Translations under genes and position numbers: made by a program | Assembly: GCF_031583595.1 (NCBI RefSeq) | Contig: NZ_CP134145.1 | Location: 558,001 to 622,000 of the forward strand | DNA from: Thalassotalea psychrophila | Lineage (GTDB): Bacteria > Pseudomonadota > Gammaproteobacteria > Enterobacterales > Alteromonadaceae | Length of the DNA: 64,000 nucleotides | Reading direction: 5' to 3' | Shown: piece after piece, positions 47,753-56,896 of the stretch | How positions within the stretch are numbered: position 1 is the stretch's first letter | How the letters are laid out: every line of letters starts with the position of its first letter | Notes under the pieces: model-generated | What the model was told of the DNA's origin: nothing | The model's database searches: none | Seen by the model: only the letters and a program-made list of their open reading frames with translations

Positions 47753-48421
47753 TTAAGCCCCCATGCCCCAATAGTACAAACTATAAGAAATCAGTCCCCA
47801 AACTATTAACGGCATAACTGCCGATTTAAATAGTAATGACTCGCTGCTTTGCTGAGTTGTATTTTTACCCATAAGCTTTTTACCGGTAATTATGGCAGCA
47901 ATTACGTTATCACCCCTGAACATATGTAAAATTCCAGCAAGAGCGTGCAGCCCAATCAATACCAACAACACATCAAATGTTTGATGATGCAGCGAGTCCA
48001 TAGATTCTGTAAAGGGTTCGCTAACCATCATATACAGAGGGCCTTCTGTGAATACATCATCACTAGCAAACAAACCGGTGAAAAGTTGTAGACCAAGACA
48101 AAGTAATAATAACATCACCATATAGCCACCAACAGGGTTGTGACCGTTATGAGGCTGGGAGATGCTATTAGATTTCCATGCTTTTAATACGTCAAATGGT
48201 GTGCGAATAAAGTGACTGAATTTTGATGTGTCACTGCCGATAAAACCCCAAATAAGACGGGTAATCCATAATCCAGCGAGGGTAAAACCACAGATGAAAT
48301 GCCATTCAAACTCGGCGTTTTCACCGGTATACCATAATAAAATCAGCAATATTAACTGACTAAAATGATAAACTCGGGTGAAATTATCCCAGACTCTAGT
48401 GTTTAGCGAAATGCTTGGCAT
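47753..48421 (-). CDS. Cytochrome b561-family membrane protein
   Basis: A 222-residue membrane protein with about four main helices and His residues placed to hold haem b (RVYHFSQ at the start, FEWHFICGF, LHALAGILHMFRGD). The motif RIIWGF-like TRLIWGFIGS is typical of Ni/Fe-hydrogenase-type b cytochromes and thiosulfate/diheme partners. It lies five bases after the small b562-like protein gene and probably forms an electron-transfer pair with it. Confidence 0.85.
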   Translation of the reverse strand: MPSISLNTRVWDNFTRVYHFSQLILLILLWYTGENAEFEWHFICGFTLAGLWITRLIWGFIGSDTSKFSHFIRTPFDVLKAWKSNSISQPHNGHNPVGGYMVMLLLLCLGLQLFTGLFASDDVFTEGPLYMMVSEPFTESMDSLHHQTFDVLLVLIGLHALAGILHMFRGDNVIAAIITGKKLMGKNTTQQSSESLLFKSAVMPLIVWGLISYSLYYWGMGA

Positions 48422-48426
48422 TAATG

Positions 48427-48855
48427 CTACTCGTCACAATCCATTTTAAATGCTTTGTGACCTTTTTTGGCCGCTTTGCCTATTTTCCCTAACGCTGCTT
48501 TTTGCTCTGCGGTATTCGTGGCATTTGTTAATGAAGTAACTGCTTTTTCTAAGTTAGCAATGCCATTTTTGTAATCATTAAATTTTTGCTGTTGTTCAGC
48601 ACTTAACTCTTTCTGATCGGTAATAGCAAGAGGAACGTATTGGTCGGCTTTTTGAACACTAATTAATAACTCTTTAGCTATTGAATTTATTTTTTCAAAG
48701 TCGTCAGATTTAGCTGCGCCTTTAATAGCTTTCATGCTGTCTTTCATATTGCCCATGATATTGGCAAGTTCAGTTTCACCACATTGTGGGTGAGCAGCAA
48801 ATGCAGATGAAATGAAGCTGATCGATAAAATAGCGCTTAGTAATATTTTTGTCAT
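48427..48855 (-). CDS. Periplasmic cytochrome b562-like four-helix protein
   Basis: A 142-residue protein with a signal peptide (about 1-20). The mature part is helical with Met residues near the start (M34, M37, M41) and His133 near the end (GKAAKKGHKAFK), the Met/His arrangement of cytochrome b562. Two cysteines (25 and 140) could link the two ends. The gene is directly before the b561 gene on the same strand. The haem-binding claim rests on these positions and the neighbour. Confidence 0.7.
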   Translation of the reverse strand: MTKILLSAILSISFISSAFAAHPQCGETELANIMGNMKDSMKAIKGAAKSDDFEKINSIAKELLISVQKADQYVPLAITDQKELSAEQQQKFNDYKNGIANLEKAVTSLTNATNTAEQKAALGKIGKAAKKGHKAFKMDCDE

Positions 48856-49088
48856 AATTGTTCTTTATTATTAAAAGGGGATTCAGCATTGTAATGATTA
48901 TTATTTGCATTTCAAGTAATACAATGTCGATATGTTAGGCGTTAGGTTAATAACTAAGATATACTCAACTTTATTAGTACTATTAATGAAACTCAGTACG
49001 CTATGATTAAATTTAGCAAGGAATAAACAGCATCAGTAAGCATAAAGATCCCCACCATCAACGTGAATCAGCCAAATACGACAACCCT

Positions 49089-51416
49089 GTGGCCAGTCGT
49101 GAATTTCTTTTATCTCTTATAGAGCAAAAAGGTCATCCGATGACGTTTGTACAGGTTTGTAAAGAGCTTGGTTATAAAGATGAAGATCAAAAGATTGGTG
49201 TTAAACGCCGTTTACGGGCAATGGAAAATGCCGGTCAATTGGTGTTTACCAAATTCAAACAGTATGCAATCGCCAGTAAATCGTCGGTTATTACTGGTGT
49301 TGTTATTGGTCATCGTGATGGTTTTGGTTTTTTAAAGCCTGATGAGGGCGATAAAGATTTATATATTCCTTATCATGAAATGCGCAAACTTTTTCATGGC
49401 GATGTTGTCGAAGCAAGGGTAACAGAAAGCTCTGATGCTAAAGGCCGACAAGAAGTTCGTATTTTAGATGTTCTACAACCACGTAATGATAAAATTATCG
49501 GCCGAATTTTTGTTGAAAAATCTATAATAACGGTTATTCCTGAAGATGCCCGCATTAGCCATGAAATTATTATTCCAAGTGATAAGCGCTTAGGTGCACG
49601 CCAAGGACAAATGGTTATTGTTGACATCATTCAACGACCAACAAAACGAACAACCCCGTTAGGAAAGATAACTGAAGTGCTAGGTGAGCACATGGCTCCA
49701 GGTATGGAAATACAGGTTGCCTTGCATCAACACGATTTACCCCATTCATGGTCTGAAGAATTGTTGAAAGAAATCAGTTCACTCACTCCTGAAGTCGATG
49801 AGGACGCCAAAAAAGGCCGAATAGATTTACGCGAATTACCTCTTGTTACCATTGATGGTGAGGACGCCCGTGATTTTGATGACGCAGTGTATTGTCGTCC
49901 TGAAAAAGATGGTGGTTGGCGTTTGTGGGTTGCCATAGCTGATGTTAGTTATTATGTGCGCCCAGGTACGGCTTTAGATGGTGAAGCAATAAAACGTGGT
50001 AATTCTGTTTATTTCCCTAATCAAGTAATTCCTATGCTGCCGGAAGTTTTATCAAACGGGTTATGTTCTCTTAATCCTGACGTTGACCGTTTGTGTATGG
50101 TCTCTGAGATGAGCATAAGTGCTAATGGAAAACTGCAGGATGCTAAGTTTTATCCAGCAGTAATGAACTCTCATGCACGATTTACCTACACTAAAGTGGC
50201 TGCAATTTTAGAAGGTGATGTTGAGCTTAGAGAGCAATATAAAGAACGAGTTGGCGACCTTGAAGAGTTACACCGTTTATATCATAGCTTAGTAGTAGCA
50301 AGACGTGGCCGAGGTGCTATCGAGTTTGAAACTGAAGAAGTACGCTTTATATTTAATGCCGACCGAAAAATTGATTCAGTTGAACCAGTGGTTCGTAATG
50401 ATGCACACAAAATCATTGAAGAATGCATGATTTTAGCCAATGTTGCGACGGCAGAATTTGTTACTAAACATGAAAAACCAGGTTTGTATCGTGTTCACGA
50501 TAAGCCTAATGAAGAAAAATATAATAATTTAGTGAAGTACCTTGCTGAGCTTGGTATCGAGCTCACGAAGAAAGATGAACCAACGTCAGCTGACTTTGGT
50601 GAAATAATATCGAAAGTTGCCGATAGACCCGATCATGAGTTGATTCAAACTATGCTGTTGCGTTCGATGAAACAAGCGGTATATCAATGTGAAAACTTGG
50701 GGCATTTCGGTTTAGCTTTACCTGCTTATTCGCACTTTACTTCGCCAATAAGACGTTACCCTGATTTAGTCATTCATCGGGTGATTAAAGCGATATTAGA
50801 AAACCAAGAAAATAATACTGTTAATGCCGGCTTCTATGAATATGACCAACAAGAAGCGTCTGAATTAGGCGAACATTGTTCAATGACTGAGCGTCGAGCT
50901 GATGATGCAACACGAGAAGTATCAGATTGGCTTAAATGTGAATTTATGCAAGACCATGTTGGTGATACGTTCACCGGTGTAATTGCTACAGTTACCAACT
51001 TTGGCTTCTTTGTACGCTTGCAAGATTTTCATATTGAAGGGTTAGTACATATTAGCTCATTAGGTAAAGATTATTACTCTCACGATGAAGTTCGTATGTG
51101 TTTGGTCGGTGAAAACTCTAAGAAAAAGTACCATGTTGGCGATCTTCTCGAAGTGCAAGTTGCTGCTGTTAATCTTGAAGAAAAGAAAATTGATCTTATT
51201 CTTGGTGGCGAAAACGCAGTTACTGACCTAAACAAGAAGCAAAAGAAGAAAGTTAAAAGTACCCAACATAAAGCAGACAATAAGACTGCTGAACGTAAGC
51301 CGTTTGAGCCAGGTAAAAGCAAAAAAAGTACGAAAGATAAAGGCAAACCTAAGGCCTGTAAAAGGCAAAAATCCAAAGGTCGCCCAGGTAAAAATGCTCG
51401 TAAAAAAGCACAATAG
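49089..51416 (+). CDS. rnr: Ribonuclease R
   Basis: A 775-residue 3'-5' exoribonuclease from the GTG at 49089. The order is N-terminal helix-turn-helix-like region, cold-shock domains, RNB catalytic domain with the acidic motif DGEDARDFDDAV, S1 domain (GDTFTGVIATVTNFGFFVRL) and a Lys-rich tail. Conserved residues (KYDNPVASREF) are encoded upstream of the GTG, and AAGGA stands ten bases before an in-frame ATC at 49032, so the protein may begin there by a rare non-AUG start. It is followed by rlmB. Confidence 0.95.
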   Translation: MASREFLLSLIEQKGHPMTFVQVCKELGYKDEDQKIGVKRRLRAMENAGQLVFTKFKQYAIASKSSVITGVVIGHRDGFGFLKPDEGDKDLYIPYHEMRKLFHGDVVEARVTESSDAKGRQEVRILDVLQPRNDKIIGRIFVEKSIITVIPEDARISHEIIIPSDKRLGARQGQMVIVDIIQRPTKRTTPLGKITEVLGEHMAPGMEIQVALHQHDLPHSWSEELLKEISSLTPEVDEDAKKGRIDLRELPLVTIDGEDARDFDDAVYCRPEKDGGWRLWVAIADVSYYVRPGTALDGEAIKRGNSVYFPNQVIPMLPEVLSNGLCSLNPDVDRLCMVSEMSISANGKLQDAKFYPAVMNSHARFTYTKVAAILEGDVELREQYKERVGDLEELHRLYHSLVVARRGRGAIEFETEEVRFIFNADRKIDSVEPVVRNDAHKIIEECMILANVATAEFVTKHEKPGLYRVHDKPNEEKYNNLVKYLAELGIELTKKDEPTSADFGEIISKVADRPDHELIQTMLLRSMKQAVYQCENLGHFGLALPAYSHFTSPIRRYPDLVIHRVIKAILENQENNTVNAGFYEYDQQEASELGEHCSMTERRADDATREVSDWLKCEFMQDHVGDTFTGVIATVTNFGFFVRLQDFHIEGLVHISSLGKDYYSHDEVRMCLVGENSKKKYHVGDLLEVQVAAVNLEEKKIDLILGGENAVTDLNKKQKKKVKSTQHKADNKTAERKPFEPGKSKKSTKDKGKPKACKRQKSKGRPGKNARKKAQ

Positions 51417-51470
51417 TAATACTTTGCCGCCTAAAGCATATAACTTGACGCCTAAGACCTGAGGTATCAT

Positions 51471-51532
51471 TTCCTGAATTTATTTCAGGATCTCAGTCAA
51501 TTTAATACTAGATCCTGAAATAAATTCAGGAA
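51471..51532. repeat. Perfect 23-bp inverted repeat between rnr and rlmB
   Basis: The left arm (51471-51493) begins TTCCTGAATTTATTTCAGG and the right arm (51510-51532) is its exact reverse complement; a 16-base loop separates them. Each arm is itself palindromic around CCTGAA...TTCAGG. It resembles the CAGGAT-type repeats found between genes in Alteromonadales. It could also shape the rnr-rlmB transcript. Confidence 0.75.
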
Positions 51533-51598
51533 GACGAAAATGTTAAATCCAGAAATATGAGAAATTCTGGAATATATAACACCCAAAGAAGAGAACAC

Positions 51599-52357
51599 AT
51601 GGCAAAGCACGACGAATTAGTTTTTGGTATCCACGCAGTAACGGCTTTAATTAATAAAAGCCCTGAACGCTTTATTGAACTTTGGTGTTTAAAAGGGCGG
51701 GAAGACGAACGGTTGTTACCGATCATAAACTTAGCTCGTAAATACGGTGTATCTGTGCAATTAATGCATCGTAAAGCCTTGGATGACAAAAGTGAAGGCG
51801 AACAACATCAAGGCGTTATTGCTAAAGTAAAACCGGGTAAAGTGTTTACTGAACATGACTTAGAAGACATTGTTGAGAAAACAATAGCTAAAAAAGAACA
51901 ACCATTCTTGTTGATTTTAGATGGCGTTACTGATCCACATAACCTTGGTGCTTGTTTACGTAATGCTGATGCAGCTGGTGTTCAGGCTATTGTGGTTCCT
52001 AAAGATAATGCCGCACGTATAACATCAACTGTACGTAAAGTAGCCGTAGGTGCCGCTGAAAGCATTCCATTAGTGCAAGTCACTAACCTCGCTCGTTCAA
52101 TGAAGGCACTGCAAGAAATGGGTATTTGGATTATTGGCACTGCTGGCGAAGCAACGCAGTCATTATATGACTGTAAATTAACCGGTCCAATGGCACTTGT
52201 TATGGGCGCCGAAGGCAAAGGTATGCGCCGCTTAACTCGTGAAACGTGTGATGATTTGGTAAAGCTGCCTATGGCGGGCGAAGTTTCAAGCTTAAATGTA
52301 TCGGTAGCGTCGGGTATTTGCTTGTTTGAAATTGTTCGTCAGCGACTTGTCTCCTAA
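51599..52357 (+). CDS. rlmB: 23S rRNA (guanosine-2'-O-)-methyltransferase RlmB
   Basis: A 252-residue SPOUT methyltransferase that methylates G2251 of 23S rRNA in E. coli. The start chosen is the ATG at 51599 with AGAAGAG upstream; an ATG at 51557 is in frame but adds 14 unusual residues. The knot motifs are [27 protein letters not shown] and [14 protein letters not shown]. It follows rnr, a common order. Confidence 0.95.
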   Translation: MAKHDELVFGIHAVTALINKSPERFIELWCLKGREDERLLPIINLARKYGVSVQLMHRKALDDKSEGEQHQGVIAKVKPGKVFTEHDLEDIVEKTIAKKEQPFLLILDGVTDPHNLGACLRNADAAGVQAIVVPKDNAARITSTVRKVAVGAAESIPLVQVTNLARSMKALQEMGIWIIGTAGEATQSLYDCKLTGPMALVMGAEGKGMRRLTRETCDDLVKLPMAGEVSSLNVSVASGICLFEIVRQRLVS

Positions 52358-52373
52358 ACTTTAAATTAGCGTT

Positions 52374-52964
52374 CTATAGGGATAAGTTTATTCCTATAGA
52401 GAACTGTTGTTGTTCGTCACCTGCGATAACTTGGGCAAAGAAGTTTGACTTTTTATAGGCAATAATTGCAGATAATTCATCTTGAACTAGCTGCGTGCTC
52501 TCAATGTCTGTAGAAGCTAGAAACCCGACGCCAACATGTTGCATTTGATACTGATATTTTAGCTTTGTAAACAACCCCCATTCAGCATTAGTCAGCGCTT
52601 GTCGATGTATACCATCGATAACAGGTTGGGTGAAAAAGTACTTTTCTTCAGCGTCTATAGAGTGTAAATAAATGGCTAGCTGATGGTTCTGATGGAAAGA
52701 CCTAAGCATACCTAATTTGTATTGTTGGCTTTCACGCTTATCAGATGTAGTAAATTCTGCCCCGATCATAATTGCATACTTAGCTATGGTTACATAAGCA
52801 GTTGTCGACAACCCAACTTCACTATTATTTTCACTAAAGTAAACATCCTCTCCTACTGTTGTTCCTTCAGTAAGAGTTAAAGCCATATCAAACGAATGCG
52901 CATAACTAACGCTAGAATATAGTGCTACTGTAATTAGTAATGTCGACTTAAAAGTTCTTAACAT
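52374..52964 (-). CDS. Secreted beta-rich protein of unknown function
   Basis: A 196-residue protein with a signal peptide (about 1-22, ending SYA). The rest alternates short strands (VEVGLSTTAYVTIAKYAIMIGAEF-like, QLAIYLHSI, VGVGFLAST, FSIGINLSL) and ends in Leu, so it may be a small outer-membrane barrel. No family is recognised. It lies 69 bases from the gspD stop on the same strand and may be cotranscribed. Confidence 0.6.
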   Translation of the reverse strand: MLRTFKSTLLITVALYSSVSYAHSFDMALTLTEGTTVGEDVYFSENNSEVGLSTTAYVTIAKYAIMIGAEFTTSDKRESQQYKLGMLRSFHQNHQLAIYLHSIDAEEKYFFTQPVIDGIHRQALTNAEWGLFTKLKYQYQMQHVGVGFLASTDIESTQLVQDELSAIIAYKKSNFFAQVIAGDEQQQFSIGINLSL

Positions 52965-53033
52965 ACTCTAACAATTTTTTTAGATAGTTCTATATCAGTT
53001 TAGTCGTTAAAATTGTATTTGATAACTTTACTA

Positions 53034-54950
53034 TTAATCACTTACTTCGATTTGTGGCAATACAGGTATGTTTTCTTCTGGCATTAAGTTTAGACCTTTA
53101 TCTCTTCGTTCCAGGCTCTTGTTTCTGATACTGTGATATTTCAGCTGGCTCATATAATCAGCATCACTGGCTAGACGTAAAATTGTCGGTTTGATAAACA
53201 CCATTAAATTACGCTTCCTTACTGTTGTACTGGTTGAGCTGAATAGTCGACCCAAATAAGGAATATCACCTAAAAAAGGTACCTTTTGCTCTACCTCTTG
53301 CACGTCTTCATCGATTAAACCTCCAAGTACTATGGTGTCGCCATCTTCGGCTAACACTGTAGTGTTGATAGTGCGTTTATTTAAACTTACATCGACTCCT
53401 GATGTACCACTAACCGATGACACTTCTTGGGCAATAATTAACTGTACTGCTGTACCTTCGTTAATTTGTGGAGTTACCGTGAGTTTAATACCTACCTCTT
53501 GGCGTTCAACAGTTTGAAAAGGGTTAGAGTTGTTATCTCCTGCAGTCGAGCCGGTAATAATTGGGATCTCTTGACCAACTAAGAACGATGCTTCTTCATT
53601 GTCTACGGTGGTAATACTTGGCGTGGCTAAAATATTAGAATTAGTATTTACCGCTACTGCTTGTAATAGCGCGCCCCAATCATCGTTACCGATACCAACT
53701 ATGGCACCTTTCGCGCCACTTAACATTTGCGTTAGAGCGTCATCTTCTGTTGTGTGTGATACTTCATCTTGATCGCTGTTTTTTGCTTGCAGTAATGAAC
53801 CGATTGGGATTTGGGCATTATTAAATTGTACTAATCCTGCATTCTCGCCATACCATTGCACCCCTAAGTCCATGCCATCGGTTTCCAAAATTTCAACTAT
53901 TATTGCTTCTACCAACACTTGCGCCCGACGAATATCTAATTTACGAATTACCGTTTCAAGCGCCGGAAATAACGACTGTTTGGCGGTGATAATTAAGGCA
54001 TTAGTATCAGGGTGAGCATCAATATTTATGTTAGCTTTGGCTAGCTTGTCGCTGGTTGTTTGGGTGCTTGAGTTACTAACACCTTGTAAAATTTCCACAA
54101 GTTCTTCAGCGTTTGCATATTTTAGATAATAAATTCTGGTATTTCCTGCCAGTTTGAGCTTTGTATCTAACTGATTTATCAGTTTTGTAATTGCGACTCT
54201 GTTTTTCTCTGGTCCCGAAACAACGATTGCGTTACTGCGATTATCAGCGACAATCTTGGTGTTTAGCAGTGCATTGTTGCCTTTTTTACTTTGGCTCATC
54301 AATGTGGTTTCAATAATTACTACTAACTCACTAGCCGATGCGTGTGCCAACTGGATTATTTCTGTTCCAGTAACACCAAATTTATCGATGTTTTCAATTA
54401 ACTTTGTTAACTGTTGAACTGAACTGGCACTACCGGTTAACACCACGACGTTTGCCGGATCATAACTTACGACATTACCGTTACCTGATTGATCGTTTAA
54501 TTGTCGCAGTAACGGCGCTAACTCTCGTACTGTAATGTTTTCTACTTTTACAATTCTATGAACAATTTCATCGCCTATACCTGGACTACTGTTGTCACTG
54601 ATACTAACGTTAGTTTTTTTAGCAGAATTATTCGGTAATACTTTAATAACGTCGCCTTCTGAAACCGCGGCATAGCCATAGACATTAAGCACGTTTAGAA
54701 AAAACTGATAGTACTGCTCTTTGTTTAGGCTTTGATAGCTGCGCACATTTATTAAGCCTTTCACTTTTGGGTCAATGATCATCGTTTTTTGCAAGTTTTT
54801 ACCTACAACATCGATAAACTCATCGATTTCTGTACCATTAAAATTCGGCTGATAAGTGACTTCGGCATAAGCGGCAAAATTGCTGAACAATAGAATGCTG
54901 AATAGGAAGAAATTTTTAGGCGCAGCAGTGTTGCATATAAATGTAAACAT
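53034..54950 (-). CDS. gspD: Type II secretion secretin GspD
   Basis: A 638-residue outer-membrane channel protein. A signal peptide (about 1-29) is followed by the N0 domain (NFNGTEIDEFIDVVGKNLQKTMIIDP), the N1-N3 repeats with RSNAIVVSGPEKNR and the secretin domain (VLVEAIIVEILE, VGQEIPIITGS, VPFLGDIPYLGRLF). No other gsp gene is in the window, so the remaining T2SS genes must be elsewhere, or this is an extra secretin. It diverges from the rpsF operon. Confidence 0.92.
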   Translation of the reverse strand: MFTFICNTAAPKNFFLFSILLFSNFAAYAEVTYQPNFNGTEIDEFIDVVGKNLQKTMIIDPKVKGLINVRSYQSLNKEQYYQFFLNVLNVYGYAAVSEGDVIKVLPNNSAKKTNVSISDNSSPGIGDEIVHRIVKVENITVRELAPLLRQLNDQSGNGNVVSYDPANVVVLTGSASSVQQLTKLIENIDKFGVTGTEIIQLAHASASELVVIIETTLMSQSKKGNNALLNTKIVADNRSNAIVVSGPEKNRVAITKLINQLDTKLKLAGNTRIYYLKYANAEELVEILQGVSNSSTQTTSDKLAKANINIDAHPDTNALIITAKQSLFPALETVIRKLDIRRAQVLVEAIIVEILETDGMDLGVQWYGENAGLVQFNNAQIPIGSLLQAKNSDQDEVSHTTEDDALTQMLSGAKGAIVGIGNDDWGALLQAVAVNTNSNILATPSITTVDNEEASFLVGQEIPIITGSTAGDNNSNPFQTVERQEVGIKLTVTPQINEGTAVQLIIAQEVSSVSGTSGVDVSLNKRTINTTVLAEDGDTIVLGGLIDEDVQEVEQKVPFLGDIPYLGRLFSSTSTTVRKRNLMVFIKPTILRLASDADYMSQLKYHSIRNKSLERRDKGLNLMPEENIPVLPQIEVSD

Positions 54951-55162
54951 AGAAAACGAAATTAGACTTTTATTGTCTATTAATCATAAGGTTATATGGT
55001 TTGTGAAGTTGTGATTATTGTCACCATGTTTGTAATTAATTGTATTTAGCAGCGGCTTTTCAGCTAAATTAAGGCTAACCAGCGAAGATGCTTGCTTTAA
55101 TTGCTTATTTTCCCTACAATACGCGTCCTTAATTCAGCCTGAACTTTTTTGTTCCTTGCCTC

Positions 55163-55208
55163 AACTGGTGTTGGCTGAGCCAGATTATGAGGCTACAACC
55201 GTAAGGAG
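55163..55208 (+). promoter_or_regulatory. Possible S6:S18-binding leader of the rpsF operon
   Basis: Before the rpsF start GTTG (55170-55173) pairs with CAAC (55196-55199) and AGCC (55178-55181) with GGCT (55191-55194), with an ACCG following next to the Shine-Dalgarno GGAG. An S6:S18-binding leader with a CCG motif is known for this operon in many bacteria. The match is partial. Confidence 0.4.
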
Positions 55209-55214
55209 CTCGTA

Positions 55215-55631
55215 ATGCGTCATTACGAAATCGTATTTATGGTTCACCCTGATCAGAGTGAACAAGTAACTGGTATGATCCAACGTTACTCAGACATGAT
55301 CACTACTGCTGAAGGCAAAATCCACCGTCTAGAAGACTGGGGCCGTCGCCAATTAGCATACCCAATCAACAAACTGCACAAAGCACACTATGTTCTTTTG
55401 AACATTGAAGCGCCTCAGTCAGTTATTGATGAGTTAGAAACTTCTTTCCGTTATAACGATGTTGTTATTCGTAACATGATCATGCGCACTAAAGGCGCGG
55501 TAACTGAAGCATCACCTATGGCTGCTGCTAAAGATGACCGTCGCGATGACCGCCGCGAGAAAAGAGAAGTTACTAAAGAAGCTCCAGCTGCACCAGCACC
55601 AGTTGCTGAAGAAGCTGCAAGCGCAGAATAG
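55215..55631 (+). CDS. rpsF: 30S ribosomal protein S6
   Basis: A 138-residue ribosomal protein that binds S18 in the small-subunit platform. Motifs [17 protein letters not shown] and [15 protein letters not shown] are those of S6. The C-terminus is an Ala/Pro/Glu-rich tail of about 25 residues, common in this group and variable. A strong Shine-Dalgarno (AAGGAG) precedes it. First gene of the rpsF-priB-rpsR-rplI operon. Confidence 0.97.
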   Translation: MRHYEIVFMVHPDQSEQVTGMIQRYSDMITTAEGKIHRLEDWGRRQLAYPINKLHKAHYVLLNIEAPQSVIDELETSFRYNDVVIRNMIMRTKGAVTEASPMAAAKDDRRDDRREKREVTKEAPAAPAPVAEEAASAE

Positions 55632-55639
55632 TAATTTTA

Positions 55640-55948
55640 GTGACTGAAAATTGCCTTGAATTGGTAGGTTCGGTAGTTAAGGCTCCGGATGTATCAGTTA
55701 GCCCCGCGGGGATTGCCCATATTAAGTTTTCATTAGAGCATCGCTCTGTGCAAGCTGAAGATGGACTAAACCGCCAAGTATTCGTAAGAATGCAAGTAGT
55801 GGCAACAGGACAATGGTCACAAAAAATATCTCGTGAATTAATAGCGGGCAGTAACGTAAAAGTGAGTGGTTTTATTAACCGTCACGAAACTAGAAATGGT
55901 AATCCAATTTTAGTGTTACATGCATCGCAAATTGAAATGATTAAATAG
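55640..55948 (+). CDS. priB: Primosomal replication protein N
   Basis: A 102-residue single-stranded DNA binding protein with the OB fold, needed to restart stalled replication forks with PriA and DnaT. Motifs are LVGSVVKAPDVSVSPAGIAHIKFSLEHRS and the conserved position between rpsF and rpsR. The start is GTG at 55640, eight bases after the rpsF stop, with no strong ribosome site, so it may depend on coupling. Confidence 0.93.
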   Translation: MTENCLELVGSVVKAPDVSVSPAGIAHIKFSLEHRSVQAEDGLNRQVFVRMQVVATGQWSQKISRELIAGSNVKVSGFINRHETRNGNPILVLHASQIEMIK

Positions 55949-56002
55949 GTGAATACATATATTAGCGCGTTTTTGTGCTAAAAAAGTAACACCATATATT
56001 AG

Positions 56003-56239
<237 letters not shown>

Positions 56240-56257
56240 CCTAAAGGGGCTATTAAA

Positions 56258-56710
56258 ATGCAAGTAATTCTTCTTGATAAAATTGCCAAGTTAGGCGGCC
56301 TGGGTGATCAGGTAACAGTTAAGTCTGGTTATGCTCGTAACTACTTATTACCTCAAGGTAAAGCAGTTATAGCATCAAAAGCAAATGTTGAACACTTCGA
56401 AACTCGTCGTGCTGAACTAGAAGCTAAATTAGCTGGAGTTCTAGCTACTGCTGAAGCTCGTGCTGCTAAATTAGTAGAACTAGCTGAAGTTACTATTGCT
56501 TCTAAAGCTGGTGACGAAGGTAAATTGTTTGGTTCTATCGGTACTAACGATATTGCTGCTGCAATTACTGAAGCTGGTGTTGAAGTTGCTAAAGCAGAAG
56601 TTCGTCTTCCTTTAGGTTCAATCCGTGAAACTGGTACTAACGAAATCGTTATTCACCTTCACGCAGACGTAGACACAACTATCAACGTTGTTGTTATCGC
56701 TGAAGCTTAA
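56258..56710 (+). CDS. rplI: 50S ribosomal protein L9
   Basis: A 150-residue protein of two domains joined by a long helix. The N-terminus ([33 protein letters not shown]) and C-terminal domain ([27 protein letters not shown]) are typical. It ends the operon, with a strong terminator following. Confidence 0.97.
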   Translation: MQVILLDKIAKLGGLGDQVTVKSGYARNYLLPQGKAVIASKANVEHFETRRAELEAKLAGVLATAEARAAKLVELAEVTIASKAGDEGKLFGSIGTNDIAAAITEAGVEVAKAEVRLPLGSIRETGTNEIVIHLHADVDTTINVVVIAEA

Positions 56711-56731
56711 TTGTAATTTATTACAATGATC

Positions 56732-56763
56732 AAAAAAGCACCGCTTGCGGTGCTTTTTTTTTG
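56732..56763 (+). terminator. Rho-independent terminator of the rpsF operon
   Basis: AAAAAAGCACCGC and GCGGTGCTTTTTT form a GC-rich stem with a four-base loop region, followed by a T-run. Confidence 0.92.
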
Positions 56764-56768
56764 ATTCA

Positions 56769-56890
56769 TGGATGAATCAATGCAAACCACCATGGATGGT
56801 TTTAGGTTTGTAAAGACATGGATGAATCAATGCAAACCACTATGGATGGTTTTAGGTTTGTAAAGACATGGATGAATCAATGCAAACCAC
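56769..56890. repeat. 50-bp tandem repeat, about 2.4 units
   Basis: Units start at 56769, 56819 and 56869 (CATGGATGAATCAATGCAAA ... CATGGATGG ... TAGGTTTGTAAAGA). The last unit is cut short next to the dapA stop. It shares GATGAATCAATGCAAA and TAG-TTTGTAAAG with the array at 46521 and sits in the same place behind a terminator. Confidence 0.8.
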
Positions 56891-56896
56891 ATTTAG

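Noticed and set aside
56769..56890. Possible CRISPR array
   Set aside because: The units follow each other without spacers and differ by only single bases.
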